Of a stretch of 64,000 nucleotides of DNA, positions 25,020-33,616 are shown piece after piece. The position numbers were made by a program, and so were the translations under genes. This DNA is from Streptomyces diastatochromogenes (lineage in GTDB: Bacteria > Actinomycetota > Actinomycetes > Streptomycetales > Streptomycetaceae): contig NZ_MCGQ01000046.1 in assembly GCF_002242805.1 (NCBI RefSeq), positions 1 through 64,000 on the forward strand, written 5' to 3'. The notes under the pieces are model-generated. The model worked only from the letters and a program-made list of their open reading frames with translations. It did no database searches and was not told where the DNA came from. Numbering within the stretch: position 1 is the first letter of the stretch; every line of letters begins with the position of its first letter.

Positions 25020-25317
25020 GAGCGTTCGCCAGGTCGACACCCGGGAAGGTGGTCGTCACCTTCCGCACCTATGTGAAGGTGGCGCCGACTGTCGCCGACG
25101 ATGATCTCGGGCTTGAGATCGCATGGCGGGGTTCGGTTTGCGCAATGGTGAGGCCCGGGCGGTGGACGTCAACAACGGCGTGGCGGACGACGTCCACCCC
25201 CCCCGTGCCCGATCAGATCTGCTTCACGTAGACCAGCCCGGAAAGCGCGCAGAAGGCCCTGACACGCGAGCTCGTGCGACTGGCGCGGCGTCAGAAAGGT
25301 CAGCAGTAGGTCAGTGT
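25020..25317 (+). pseudogene. Tyrosine integrase remnant beside panD
   Basis: Short pieces in different frames look like an integrase: LEIA followed by GFGLRNGEARAVDVNNGVAD (the region of the first catalytic arginine), then a tail ALTRELVRLARRQKGQQ ending in TAG near 25307. The GLRNGE motif parallels CGLRNGE in the broken integrase at 9418. The segment between, including the catalytic histidines and tyrosine, is lost. It ends about 120 bases before the panD start, the position expected for an int gene next to its attachment site. Confidence 0.6.
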
Positions 25318-25377
25318 GAGTCCTCAAACACCCGGCGACAGCTGACCACACATGCGAAACGTTGTAGCCTCCGAACA

Positions 25378-25461
25378 TCGCCCTTGACCTGCAAAAAGCA
25401 GGCAGGGAGCAGATAAATCGGGAGTTTCTTCATGTTTCGTACAGTATTCAAGTCCAAGATC
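25378..25461 (+). repeat. panD leader hairpin and start (candidate attachment site, right end)
   Basis: This is the partner of the copy at 9238-9321. The leader contains CCTGCAAAAAGCAGG (25387-25401), a perfect 5-bp hairpin with a 5-base loop. It is followed by GCAGGGAGC, the ribosome site GGGAG and the panD ATG at 25432. The identical 15-bp core TTCAAGTCCAAGATC is at 25447-25461. In the left copy the hairpin is damaged by one mismatch. Confidence 0.65.
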
Positions 25462-25851
25462 CACCGCGCCACCGTCACCCAGGCCGACCTGCACTACGTG
25501 GGATCGGTGACCATCGACGCCGACCTGCTCGACGCCGCCGACCTGCTGCCCGGCGAGCTGGTGCACATCGTCGACATCACCAACGGCGCCCGTCTGGAGA
25601 CGTACGTCATCGAAGGCGAACGCGGCTCGGGAGTCGTCGGGATCAACGGGGCGGCCGCCCACCTCGTCCATCCCGGAGACCTGGTGATCATCATCAGCTA
25701 CGCTCAGGTCACCGACGCCGAGGCGCGGGCGCTCCGGCCGCGGGTCGTGCACGTCGACGCAGGCAACCGGATCGTGGCCCTCGGTGCCGACCCGTCCGAG
25801 CCGGTGCCCGGATCGGACCAGGAGCGCAGCCCGCAGGCCGTCTCGGCCTGA
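25432..25851 (+). CDS. panD: Aspartate 1-decarboxylase
   Basis: A 139-residue pyruvoyl-dependent enzyme that converts L-aspartate to beta-alanine for pantothenate and coenzyme A synthesis. The self-cleavage site is Gly24-Ser25 in HYVGSVTID; cleavage generates the pyruvoyl group. Other conserved blocks are FKSKIHRATVTQADL, GARLETYVIEG and GINGAAAHLVHPGDLVIIIS. ATG at 25432 has a GGGAG ribosome site. The gene is intact although it lies at the probable junction of an inserted element, which means its leader may have been supplied by the element. A GNAT and a racemase-like gene follow within 40 bases each. Confidence 0.96.
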   Translation: MFRTVFKSKIHRATVTQADLHYVGSVTIDADLLDAADLLPGELVHIVDITNGARLETYVIEGERGSGVVGINGAAAHLVHPGDLVIIISYAQVTDAEARALRPRVVHVDAGNRIVALGADPSEPVPGSDQERSPQAVSA

Positions 25852-25886
25852 CCGGCCGACGAGGACGACGAGGACCAGGAGCGTGC

Positions 25887-26237
25887 GTGCCCATGAGTGA
25901 CATCGAGATCCGTGACGACCGGGCGGCGGGCCGCCTCGAAGCCGTCGGTGACGGTGAGGTGACCGGTCACATCGAGTACTTCGTCCTCGAGTCGCCCGCG
26001 CGCGCCCTGGTCCCGGTCCACACGATCGTGGAGCCGGCCCACGAGGGCAAGGGCATCGCCGGCTCGCTCGCCCGCGAGCTGTACGCCGTGGCCGAGCGCG
26101 AGGGCATCCCGGTCGCCCCGCTGTGCCCGTACGTCGTCAAGTGGGCCGAACGCCACCCCGAGGTGGCCCCGCCGGCCGACCCGGAGCTGCTCGAGGCCGC
26201 GAAGGACTGGCTGCGCGCCCACCCCGGACGGTTCTGA
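25887..26237 (+). CDS. GNAT-type N-acetyltransferase, YjdJ-like small form
   Basis: A 116-residue (or 114 from ATG at 25893) protein. The core VGDGEVTGHIEYFVL and the acetyl-CoA loop VEPAHEGKGIAGSLARELYA, followed by PLCPYVVKWAERHPE, are typical of the short YjdJ/Gcn5-like class of acetyltransferases. Its substrate is not known. GTG at 25887 has AGGAG five bases upstream and is chosen for that reason. It lies 35 bases after panD and 33 before the next gene, suggesting an operon. Confidence 0.85.
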   Translation: MPMSDIEIRDDRAAGRLEAVGDGEVTGHIEYFVLESPARALVPVHTIVEPAHEGKGIAGSLARELYAVAEREGIPVAPLCPYVVKWAERHPEVAPPADPELLEAAKDWLRAHPGRF

Positions 26238-26270
26238 CCTCACCCCAGGACGAACGGATCCCGACCCGCC

Positions 26271-26906
26271 ATGCTCGCCCTCCTGCACACCTCGCCCGTC
26301 CACGTCCCGGTCTTCGACGCCCTGCGCGACGCGGACCACCCGGACCTGGAGCTACGGCACCTCGTCGCGGAGGAACTGCTGGAGCGGGCCCGGCGGGAAG
26401 GTCCCCTCGCGGTCACGGACGACGTACGGGACGCGCTCGCCCGTGCCGCGGACGCCGGGGCGCGGGCGGTGCTCTGCACCTGCTCGACCATCGGTGCCGT
26501 CGCGGAGGCCCAGGCCGCCTCGGTCGGCGTACCGGTGCTGCGGGTCGACCGTCCCATGGCGGCCGCCGCCGTGGCCGCGGGCCCGCGCGTCACCGTCCTC
26601 GCCGCCCTGGAGAGCACCCTCGGCCCCACCGCCGACCTGATCGAGGAGGAGGCCCGCCGGGCCGCCCGCCCCGTCTCCGTCCGCACCCTGCTGGTCGACG
26701 GCGCCTGGGACCACTTCACGGCAGGCGACACGGAGCGCTACGTACGCAGCGTCGCAGCGGCCGCCGACGGCGTCACCGACGCCGACGTGATCGTCCTGGC
26801 CCAGGCGTCCATGGCCCCGGCCGGCGGCCTCACGACCGCCACGGTTCCGGTGCTGTCCAGCCCCCGCCCGGGACTGGCCGCCGCAGCAGCCGCCCGTACC
26901 CGCTGA
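26271..26906 (+). CDS. Aspartate/glutamate racemase family protein
   Basis: A 211-residue protein with the Asp/Glu racemase fold. The first catalytic cysteine is in VLCTCSTIGAVAEA. In the second half the usual cysteine position reads VIVLAQASMAPAG, with alanine instead, so a classical two-cysteine racemase mechanism is doubtful. The family also includes hydantoin racemases and arylmalonate decarboxylases, some of which use one cysteine. It closes the possible panD operon. Substrate unknown. Confidence 0.75.
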   Translation: MLALLHTSPVHVPVFDALRDADHPDLELRHLVAEELLERARREGPLAVTDDVRDALARAADAGARAVLCTCSTIGAVAEAQAASVGVPVLRVDRPMAAAAVAAGPRVTVLAALESTLGPTADLIEEEARRAARPVSVRTLLVDGAWDHFTAGDTERYVRSVAAAADGVTDADVIVLAQASMAPAGGLTTATVPVLSSPRPGLAAAAAARTR

Positions 26907-26996
26907 ACACACCGCCGCCGGGCGAGTGGCCGAGCGGCCCCCGGGTACGCGGGGAGTAGTCCCAGAGGCGACGCAGCGACTGCCCGGAGGACCCCC

Positions 26997-27218
26997 ATGA
27001 CAAACCCGTACCCCGACCCCGTCACACCGCCACCACCCCCGGCCCCACCGGATCCCTACCCGAGCCCGGTCCCCACACCGGAACCGAGTCCGGCACCGGA
27101 ACCCCCACCCCCTCCGCCGCCCCCGGCCCCGGGCCCACCACCGGAGCCCTCACCGTCCCCGATCCCGCCGGGCCCGGAACCCGTACCGAACCCGGAACCA
27201 GGCCCACCTCTCACCTGA
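26997..27218 (+). CDS. Small proline-rich protein
   Basis: A 73-residue frame of repeated Pro with Ser, Thr, Glu and Ala (for example PAPEPPPPPPPPAPGPPPEP). A ribosome site GGAGG lies 7 bases before the ATG. There is no signal peptide or membrane segment. It is probably disordered; whether it is expressed is uncertain because CCN-rich repeats easily produce long frames in high-GC DNA. Confidence 0.45.
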   Translation: MTNPYPDPVTPPPPPAPPDPYPSPVPTPEPSPAPEPPPPPPPPAPGPPPEPSPSPIPPGPEPVPNPEPGPPLT

Positions 27219-27336
27219 AAATGCCGGGCGGAACCAGCGCGCCGACAGGGGCGCGGGGAACTGCGCGACCAGCCACGACAAACCGGTACCCGCGTCGCAA
27301 CAGCTCCCCCCACCCCACTAGGCGCACAAAGCCCCG

Positions 27337-28776
27337 CTACGCGGAAACCTCACTCCGGTCCCCACCCCACAACGTGTGGAACGACCCGTCCCGGTCCGTC
27401 CGCCGGTAGGTGTGCGCACCGAAGAAGTCCCGCTGTCCCTGCGTCAAAGCCGCCGGCAGGCGATCCGCCCGCAGCGCGTCGTAGTACGCCAGCGCCGCCG
27501 CGAAGCCCGGTGTCGGCACCCCCTGCCGAGTCGCCGCGATCAGCACCTCGCGCCAGTCGTCCTGGGCGGCGGCGATCTCCTGCGCGAAGGCATCGTCGGA
27601 CAGCAGGCTCGGCAGATCGGCCCGGGCGTCGTACGCGGCACGGATCCGGTCCAGGAAGGCCGCCCGGATGATGCAGCCGCCGCGCCAGATCGAGGAGACC
27701 GCGCCCAGGTCGATGTCCCAGTCGTACTCCTCGCTGCCCGCGGCGATCTCGTGGAAGCCCTGCGTGTACGAGACGATCTTCGAGGCGTACAGCGCCTGCT
27801 CCACCTGGTCGGCGAACGCGGCCGCCTCCGACTCGCTCAGCGGGGAGGGCTTCGGCCCGGCCAGGTCCCGCGAAGCGGCCCGCAGCGCCGCGTGACCCGA
27901 CAGCGACCGGGCGAACACGGCCTCGGCGATGCCGGACACCGGCACGCCCAGGTCCAGCGCGATCTGCACCGTCCAGCGGCCGGTGCCCTTCTGCTCGGCC
28001 TGGTCGACCACCACGTCCACGAACGGCTTGCCGGTCGCCGCGTCCACGTGGGACAGCACCTCGGCGGTGATCTCGATCAGGTACGAGTCCAGGCGGCCCG
28101 TGTTCCAGGTCCGGAAGATGTCCGCGATCTGCGCGGGGGAGTACCCGGCGACGTCCCGCAGCAGCTGGTACGCCTCGCCGATCAGCTGCATGTCGGCGTA
28201 CTCGATGCCGTTGTGGACCATCTTCACGAAGTGACCGGCGCCGTCCGGGCCCACGTGCGTGACGCACGGCGCCCCGTCGGCCGCCTTCGCGGAGATCTTC
28301 TCCAGCATCGGGCCGAGCGAGTCGTACGACTCCCTCGGGCCACCGGGCATGATGCTGGGCCCGTGCAGCGCGCCCTCCTCGCCGCCGGAGACGCCCATGC
28401 CGACGAAGTGGATGCCCTGCTCGCGCAGCGCCTTCTCCCGGCGGCGGGTGTCCGCGAAGTGCGCGTTGCCGCCGTCGATGATCATGTCGCCGGGCTCCAG
28501 GAGCGGGGCGAACTCCTCGATCACCGCGTCCGTCGGACCGCCGGCCTTGACCATGATGACCAGACGGCGCGGGCGCTCCAGGGCCGCCACGAACTCCTCG
28601 GCGGTCTCGGCCCCGATGAAGTCCCCCTCGTGCCCGAACTCCTCCACCAGCGCCTTCGTCCGCGACTCCGTACGGTTGTGCACGGCGACCGTGTAGCCGT
28701 TGCGCGCGAAGTTCCGGGCGAGGTTGCGGCCCATGACCGCGAGGCCCGTGACGCCGATCTGCGCTGAAGTGCTCAT
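27337..28776 (-). CDS. gnd: 6-phosphogluconate dehydrogenase, decarboxylating
   Basis: A 479-residue enzyme of the long (animal/E. coli) type, which oxidises and decarboxylates 6-phosphogluconate to ribulose 5-phosphate with NADP. The Rossmann motif is IGVTGLAVMGRNLARNFA with NRT following at the cofactor phosphate site. Substrate motifs are GVSGGEEGALHGPSIMPGG and VGPDGAGHFVKMVHNGIEY, with the catalytic lysine and the GxxHFVKMVHNGIEY signature. The C-terminus ends DRDGSFHTLWGGDRSEVSA. Start ATG at 28776. It is part of the oxidative pentose phosphate pathway. Confidence 0.96.
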   Translation of the reverse strand: MSTSAQIGVTGLAVMGRNLARNFARNGYTVAVHNRTESRTKALVEEFGHEGDFIGAETAEEFVAALERPRRLVIMVKAGGPTDAVIEEFAPLLEPGDMIIDGGNAHFADTRRREKALREQGIHFVGMGVSGGEEGALHGPSIMPGGPRESYDSLGPMLEKISAKAADGAPCVTHVGPDGAGHFVKMVHNGIEYADMQLIGEAYQLLRDVAGYSPAQIADIFRTWNTGRLDSYLIEITAEVLSHVDAATGKPFVDVVVDQAEQKGTGRWTVQIALDLGVPVSGIAEAVFARSLSGHAALRAASRDLAGPKPSPLSESEAAAFADQVEQALYASKIVSYTQGFHEIAAGSEEYDWDIDLGAVSSIWRGGCIIRAAFLDRIRAAYDARADLPSLLSDDAFAQEIAAAQDDWREVLIAATRQGVPTPGFAAALAYYDALRADRLPAALTQGQRDFFGAHTYRRTDRDGSFHTLWGGDRSEVSA

Positions 28777-29057
28777 ACCGCCTGCTCCCTAGCTGCCTCG
28801 TGACTACGGCTCCGTCACTACGGACCCTCGCCCATCCTGACGTGCCGCTTCGGCGAGCGCACATCCGACCCGCCACGCATGGGTACGGACGGAAGGCGCC
28901 CCTCGCCTCAGCGTGGCCGCCGCTCGCCGCCGATCCCGCCAAGGAGGGCCGGTTCCCGGCCACTTGGTGACCACATGCGGCCGATTTGCCGTCTTGTCAT
29001 GGCCTGTTCGCGGCGCTTACTTTTGCGCTCCTGACGCATGCCGAGGGGATTTCGGAC

Positions 29058-30224
29058 ATGGCCGTACGCGGCCGGCATCGCCGGTACCAGCCGAACAGGA
29101 TCAACCGCGCCTCACTCACCGTCACGGCGGGCGGCGCCGGTCTCGCCATCCCGCTGGTCGCCGCCGGCACCGCGGACGCGGCCGACGCGTCCACCTGGAA
29201 CAAGGTCGCCGCCTGCGAGTCCAGCGGCAACTGGAGCATCAACACCGGCAACGGCTACTACGGCGGGCTGCAGTTCACCCTGTCCACCTGGGAGGCGTAC
29301 GGCGGCACCCGGTACGCGCCGCGCGCCGATCTCGCCACCCGGGACGAGCAGATCGCCGTAGCCGAGAAGGTCCTGGACGGACAGGGGCCCGGGGCCTGGC
29401 CGGTGTGCTCGGTACGGGCCGGGCTGACCCGGGGCGGCGACGCGCCCGAACTCCACACCGACGGTGCCGCGACCCGCCCGGCGAAGACCGGCCGGACCGG
29501 CTCCGTGTCGGACGTACAGCCGCAGACGACCCCGCAGTCCCGCGCCGGCCAGGCCGAGATGTACACGGTGGTGCACGGCGACACGCTCTCGGGCATCGCC
29601 GGCGAACAGCACGTCCAGGGCGGCTGGCGCCGGCTGTACGCGGGCAACCGCACCACCATAGGGTCCGATCCCGACCTGATCCTGCCGGGCCAGCGGCTCA
29701 GCCTGCGCGGCACCGCCTCCCCGGCGCCCGACACGCACACCGACAGCAAGCCCAAGTCGCCGAAGAAGAAAGCCCCTTCGGAGAAGAAGACCCACCAGCG
29801 CCCGAGCCACGGCAGCGGCCGGTCGCTCGTCGCCCCGGTGAAGGGCGCCATCGGCACCGGTTACCGCGTGGCCGGGTCGCACTGGTCGAAGGGCTACCAC
29901 ACCGGGGTCGACTTCCTCGTGCCGACCGGCACCTCCGTCCACGCGGCGGCGGCCGGACACGTGGTCGCCGCGGGCTGGGGCGGCTCCTACGGCTACCAGG
30001 TGGTGATCCGGCACGCCGACGGGCGCTACACCCAGTACGCCCACCTGTCCGCCATCTCCGTGCGGGCCGGGCAGAGCGTGACCGCGGACCAGCGCATCGG
30101 CCGGTCCGGGTCCACCGGAAACGTCACGGGCCCGCATCTGCACTTCGAGGTGCGGACGGGGCCCGGCTTCGGTTCGGACATCGACCCGGTCGCCTATCTC
30201 CGGGCCGGCGGCGTCAGGATCTGA
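29058..30224 (+). CDS. Secreted peptidoglycan hydrolase: Rpf-like transglycosylase, LysM and M23 endopeptidase
   Basis: A 388-residue exported protein. The signal region is residues 1-42 (LTVTAGGAGLAIPLVAAGTA, ending ADAAD). The resuscitation-promoting-factor domain (about 43-120) has TWNKVAACESSGNWSINTGN with the catalytic glutamate. A LysM domain (about 172-220) has YTVVHGDTLSGIA. The M23 domain (about 265-385) has HTGVDFLVPTGTSVHA and HLHFEV with the zinc ligands. It cuts both glycan strands and stem-peptide cross-links and probably acts in spore germination or growth. ATG at 29058 is chosen by ribosome site and signal peptide. Its stop overlaps the convergent transporter gene by 11 bases. 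Confidence 0.92.
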   Translation: MAVRGRHRRYQPNRINRASLTVTAGGAGLAIPLVAAGTADAADASTWNKVAACESSGNWSINTGNGYYGGLQFTLSTWEAYGGTRYAPRADLATRDEQIAVAEKVLDGQGPGAWPVCSVRAGLTRGGDAPELHTDGAATRPAKTGRTGSVSDVQPQTTPQSRAGQAEMYTVVHGDTLSGIAGEQHVQGGWRRLYAGNRTTIGSDPDLILPGQRLSLRGTASPAPDTHTDSKPKSPKKKAPSEKKTHQRPSHGSGRSLVAPVKGAIGTGYRVAGSHWSKGYHTGVDFLVPTGTSVHAAAAGHVVAAGWGGSYGYQVVIRHADGRYTQYAHLSAISVRAGQSVTADQRIGRSGSTGNVTGPHLHFEVRTGPGFGSDIDPVAYLRAGGVRI

Positions 30225-31395
30225 CCCGCGGGCGGTGCCGCTCCGGGACGGGGAACGGCAGGTGGAAGCTGGCGGACAGCGGGAGGTACGACGCCGGGAG
30301 GGCGTAGGCCGCCGAGGTGTGGCCGCCGCCCTCGTGGCCGCCGTCCGGAGCCGCCACGAGCACGTCCTCGAGGGCCGGCACGTCCGGCAGGACGCGGCTG
30401 TCGGGAAGGCGCAGCTCCTCCGCGGCGGGACCGCCCACGACCTCCACGACCTCCCCGGTCTCCGTCGGCTGCTGCTCCCGCTCCGCCGCCGACCGCTGCC
30501 GGGGCACGCTCCCGAGCACCTCTGCGGCGCCCGCCCCGGTCTCCGCGACCGGCTCCCCGGCCGGGGTGCGCTCGAGCCGCTCCGTCGTCAGCAGGATGAG
30601 ACCGCCCGCGGCCACCACGCCGCAGCCCAGGGCGAGCACGGTGCCGGTGGTGTCGTAGCGGAACGTCTCGCCGAACATCATGATGCCGACCGCGGCGGCC
30701 AGCACCGGGTTGACCACGGTCAGCGTGGCCAGCGGCGAGGCGAGGCCGCCGCCCCGGTAGGAGGCCTGGGAGAGCAGGATGCCGGCGGTCGCGAACACGC
30801 CGATCACCGCGAGGGAGGGCAGGTCGCCGAGGCTGATGCCGCTGTCCCAGTCGACCGCCACGGTCTTGGTGAACACGGACGACATGCCGAAGGCTATGCC
30901 GGAGCCGGTGGCCAGCAGCACGCTGCGCACGGCCGGGTGCCGGTGCACGGCCCGGCCCGCGATCATCAGCGCCACCACCGCCCCGCCGGTGACCAGCGCG
31001 ACGGCCACCCGCTGGGCCGCGTCGAGGGAGTGCGCGTCGGACGAGCCGACCAGGGACAGCAGGCCCGCGAGGCCCACCGTGGCCATGATGGCGCCGCGCC
31101 AGGCGGTCGCCCCGGCCCTGCGGCCGACGAAGAGTGCCGCCATGGGCAGGGCGAAGACGATGGTGAGCGCGCCCAGCGGCTGCACCAGGCTGAGCGGGCC
31201 GTAGGCCAGTGCCACGACGTGCAGCACGCCGCCGAGCCCGTTCAGGGCCAGCGCCGCCCACCAGCCGGCCCGGCGCAGCGGCAGGTACGACCCGTCGGCG
31301 CAGGACACCGCGACCTGCTCCTGCACGATCGCCGCGCCGGCGTAGGCGACGGCGGAGACGAACGACAGGAGCACGGACAACGCGAGGGCGCTCAT
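30214..31395 (-). CDS. EamA/DMT superfamily transporter-like membrane protein
   Basis: A 393-residue protein with about ten membrane helices (residues 1-290), from LALSVLLSFVSAVAYAGAAI to LALGCGVVAAGGLILLTTER. An acidic soluble tail of about 100 residues follows. The first and second halves look alike, as in DMT transporters. The SLVQPLGALTIVFALPMAAL and PLATLTVVNPVLAAAVGIMM blocks fit the NIPA-like/DMT subgroup of metabolite or Mg transporters. The ATG at 31395 has GGAGGA seven bases upstream. Substrate unknown. Confidence 0.8.
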   Translation of the reverse strand: MSALALSVLLSFVSAVAYAGAAIVQEQVAVSCADGSYLPLRRAGWWAALALNGLGGVLHVVALAYGPLSLVQPLGALTIVFALPMAALFVGRRAGATAWRGAIMATVGLAGLLSLVGSSDAHSLDAAQRVAVALVTGGAVVALMIAGRAVHRHPAVRSVLLATGSGIAFGMSSVFTKTVAVDWDSGISLGDLPSLAVIGVFATAGILLSQASYRGGGLASPLATLTVVNPVLAAAVGIMMFGETFRYDTTGTVLALGCGVVAAGGLILLTTERLERTPAGEPVAETGAGAAEVLGSVPRQRSAAEREQQPTETGEVVEVVGGPAAEELRLPDSRVLPDVPALEDVLVAAPDGGHEGGGHTSAAYALPASYLPLSASFHLPFPVPERHRPRVRS

Positions 31396-31572
31396 CTGCA
31401 GTTCCTCCGCGGGAGGCGGGACCCGTGGGTCCGGCGCGGCGTACGGTCGGCTTCCATGGTCAACACTCTGCCCGCTCGGTCCCTTCCCGTCGTCGTACCT
31501 GAGCACGCATTGGGTCCTACTACCGATGGAGTACGCAGACCGCCCGATCATCCCCAAGGCGGGTGACCACGG

Positions 31573-32373
31573 GTGGACACCCCGGGGTCCGGGCCACGAA
31601 CGGGCCTGGTACTAGTGCTCCTCGTGGACCTCGACCCCGAACTCGCCGCCCTCCGCCCGCTCGGCGGCTTCTTCGTCCTGCGCACCACCGGAGCGGCGGC
31701 AGGGCCGGCTTGTGCGCCTCTGCCGACCCTCGCGGAGACCTATGAAACGGGGACATCGGATGTTTACCGGAATCAGCTGACTTTCCGTGTCACCACGGTC
31801 GGGCAGCGCCTGCGCACGGATGAGCCGCGGGTCGCCGCCTCCATCAGCCAGCAGGGCCTCGCCGCCCGCCTGTGGTCCCCGGCCCTGGCCTGCGCCGCCC
31901 TGTACGGCCGCCTGCCCGACCTCGACCCCCGCCTGCTGCGCTGGGACGCCGCCGCCACCGCCCCCGACGACCTGTGGCTGACCGAGGTGCGCCCGCTGCC
32001 CGGGGACGCGGCGACGCTCGCGGACACCGTGCTGCACGGCCACCTGGAACCCCTAGGGGAGACCCTGAAGTCCCGTTACGGTGTCGCGGCCGGCCTGCTG
32101 TGGGGCAACGCCGGCTCGGCCCTCGCCGGCGCCGCCCGCGAACTGGACCGCTGGGCACGCGCGAGAGGTCGTACCGAGGTCGCGGACCGGGCCCGCGCCC
32201 TCACGGACGCACTCTTCGCCCACCCCCTCCTGCGCACCACGGGCACCCGCGCCGGAACCGCCTTCCGCCGCCGCAGCTGCTGCCTGTACTACCGCGTCCC
32301 CGGCGGCGGAGTCTGCGGCGACTGCTGCTTCACCCGGCCGCCGCGCTCTTCCCCGGACGCCGCTTCTGGGTGA
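31573..32373 (+). CDS. (2Fe-2S)-binding protein, FhuF-like C-terminal cluster
   Basis: A protein of up to 266 residues. The C-terminal RRSCCLYYRVPGGGVCGDCC supplies four cysteines in a CC-x10-C-x2-C arrangement, as in siderophore-iron reductase FhuF, which binds a 2Fe-2S cluster and releases iron from siderophores in the cytosol. The remainder has no metal motif. GTG at 31573 is kept as start; GTG at 31615 is possible. It lies 41 bases before the GlgA-type gene but need not share its function. Confidence 0.82.
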   Translation: MDTPGSGPRTGLVLVLLVDLDPELAALRPLGGFFVLRTTGAAAGPACAPLPTLAETYETGTSDVYRNQLTFRVTTVGQRLRTDEPRVAASISQQGLAARLWSPALACAALYGRLPDLDPRLLRWDAAATAPDDLWLTEVRPLPGDAATLADTVLHGHLEPLGETLKSRYGVAAGLLWGNAGSALAGAARELDRWARARGRTEVADRARALTDALFAHPLLRTTGTRAGTAFRRRSCCLYYRVPGGGVCGDCCFTRPPRSSPDAASG

Positions 32374-32414
32374 CCATGAAGGGGAACGTGCCGCCGGGGC
32401 AAGGGGGTTGTCGG

Positions 32415-33566
32415 GTGCGTGTGGGACTGCTGACCCGGGAGTACCCCCCGGATGTGTACGGTGGCGCCGGTGTCCATGTGGAGTTCCTCGCCCGGGAGCT
32501 GACCTCCCTGGTGGACCTGGAGGTGCACTGCTGGGGCGAGGGCCGTGGCGTCGGAGTCGTACGCCACCGCCCCTGGTCCGTCCTCGACGGCTCCAACGAC
32601 GCGTTGCGCACCTTCTCCGTGGACCTGTCCATCGCCGCCGCCCTCGAAGGCCGCGAACTCGTCCACTCCCACACCTGGTACGCCAATCTCGCCGGCCACT
32701 TCGCCAAGCTCCTGTACGGCATCCCGCACGTGGTGACGGCCCACTCGCTGGAGCCGCTGCGCCCCTGGAAGGCCGAGCAACTGGGCGGCGGATACGCCCT
32801 GTCGAGCTGGGCCGAGCGCAGCGCGATCGAGGCCGCCGACGCGGTGATCGCCGTGTCGGGGGCGATGCGGGACGACATCCTGGCCTGCTATCCGGCGCTC
32901 GACCCGGCGAAGGTCCGCGTCGTGCACAACGGCATCGACACGACCCTGTACCGGCCGAACCGCGGCACCGATGCCCTCACCCGGACCGGCCTCGACCCCG
33001 CCCGCCCGTACGTCCTGTTCGTCGGCCGGATCACCCGCCAGAAGGGCGTGCCCCATCTGCTGCGCGCCGTACGGGACATCGACCCGCGCGCGCAGGTCGT
33101 CCTGTGCGCGGGAGCCCCCGACACACCGGAGATAGACCGCGAGTTCCGGGAGCTGTACGAGGAGCTGAGCCGGGCCCGCGAGGGCGTGTTCTGGATCCCG
33201 CAGATGCTGCCGCGCACGGACGTGATCCAACTCCTCACGCACGCGGCCGTGTTCGTCTGCCCGTCGGTGTACGAGCCCCTCGGCATCGTCAACCTGGAGG
33301 CCATGGCGTGCGGCACGCCCGTGGTGGCCTCCCGGGTCGGCGGCATCCCCGAGGTCGTCGAGGACGGCAGGACGGGCCTCCTCGTCGACGTGGACGACGA
33401 CTTCGAGCAGGGCCTCGCGCGGGCCCTGGACGCCGTCCTCGGCGACCGGGACACGGCTCGGCGGATGGGCGAGGCCGGACGGGAGCGCGCGGTGGGCGAG
33501 TTCGGCTGGGACGCCGTGGCCCGGCGCACCGCCGGACTGTACGAGGAGATCCTCAAGCAGGCTTAG
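32415..33566 (+). CDS. glgM: GT4 glycogen synthase / alpha-maltose-1-phosphate synthase (actinobacterial GlgA, GlgM)
   Basis: A 383-residue GT-B retaining glycosyltransferase. The nucleotide-sugar entrance is GLLTREYPPDVYGGAGVHVE. The donor site shows VLFVGRITRQKGVPHLL and the glutamate motif YEPLGIVNLEAMACGTPVVA. In Mycobacterium and other actinobacteria this GT4 enzyme uses ADP-glucose to make maltose 1-phosphate or extend glycogen, rather than the GT5 enzyme. GTG at 32415 is chosen because GGGGG lies about 7 bases upstream and homology starts at once. It is followed by glgC, which makes ADP-glucose, 50 bases downstream. Confidence 0.9.
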   Translation: MRVGLLTREYPPDVYGGAGVHVEFLARELTSLVDLEVHCWGEGRGVGVVRHRPWSVLDGSNDALRTFSVDLSIAAALEGRELVHSHTWYANLAGHFAKLLYGIPHVVTAHSLEPLRPWKAEQLGGGYALSSWAERSAIEAADAVIAVSGAMRDDILACYPALDPAKVRVVHNGIDTTLYRPNRGTDALTRTGLDPARPYVLFVGRITRQKGVPHLLRAVRDIDPRAQVVLCAGAPDTPEIDREFRELYEELSRAREGVFWIPQMLPRTDVIQLLTHAAVFVCPSVYEPLGIVNLEAMACGTPVVASRVGGIPEVVEDGRTGLLVDVDDDFEQGLARALDAVLGDRDTARRMGEAGRERAVGEFGWDAVARRTAGLYEEILKQA

Positions 33567-33616
33567 TCCGGTCTGCTCGGGGCAACCATGGTTCAACCAG
33601 GGTGAGGGGAGCGGCC

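Noticed and set aside
27056..27313. Glycine-rich minus-strand frame opposite the proline-rich ORF
   Set aside because: It is the simple antisense of CCN repeats and lacks a ribosome site.
28860..29057. Possible ydaO/c-di-AMP riboswitch before the Rpf/M23 hydrolase gene
   Set aside because: Such riboswitches control Rpf genes in some actinomycetes, but I could not find the conserved core in this leader.
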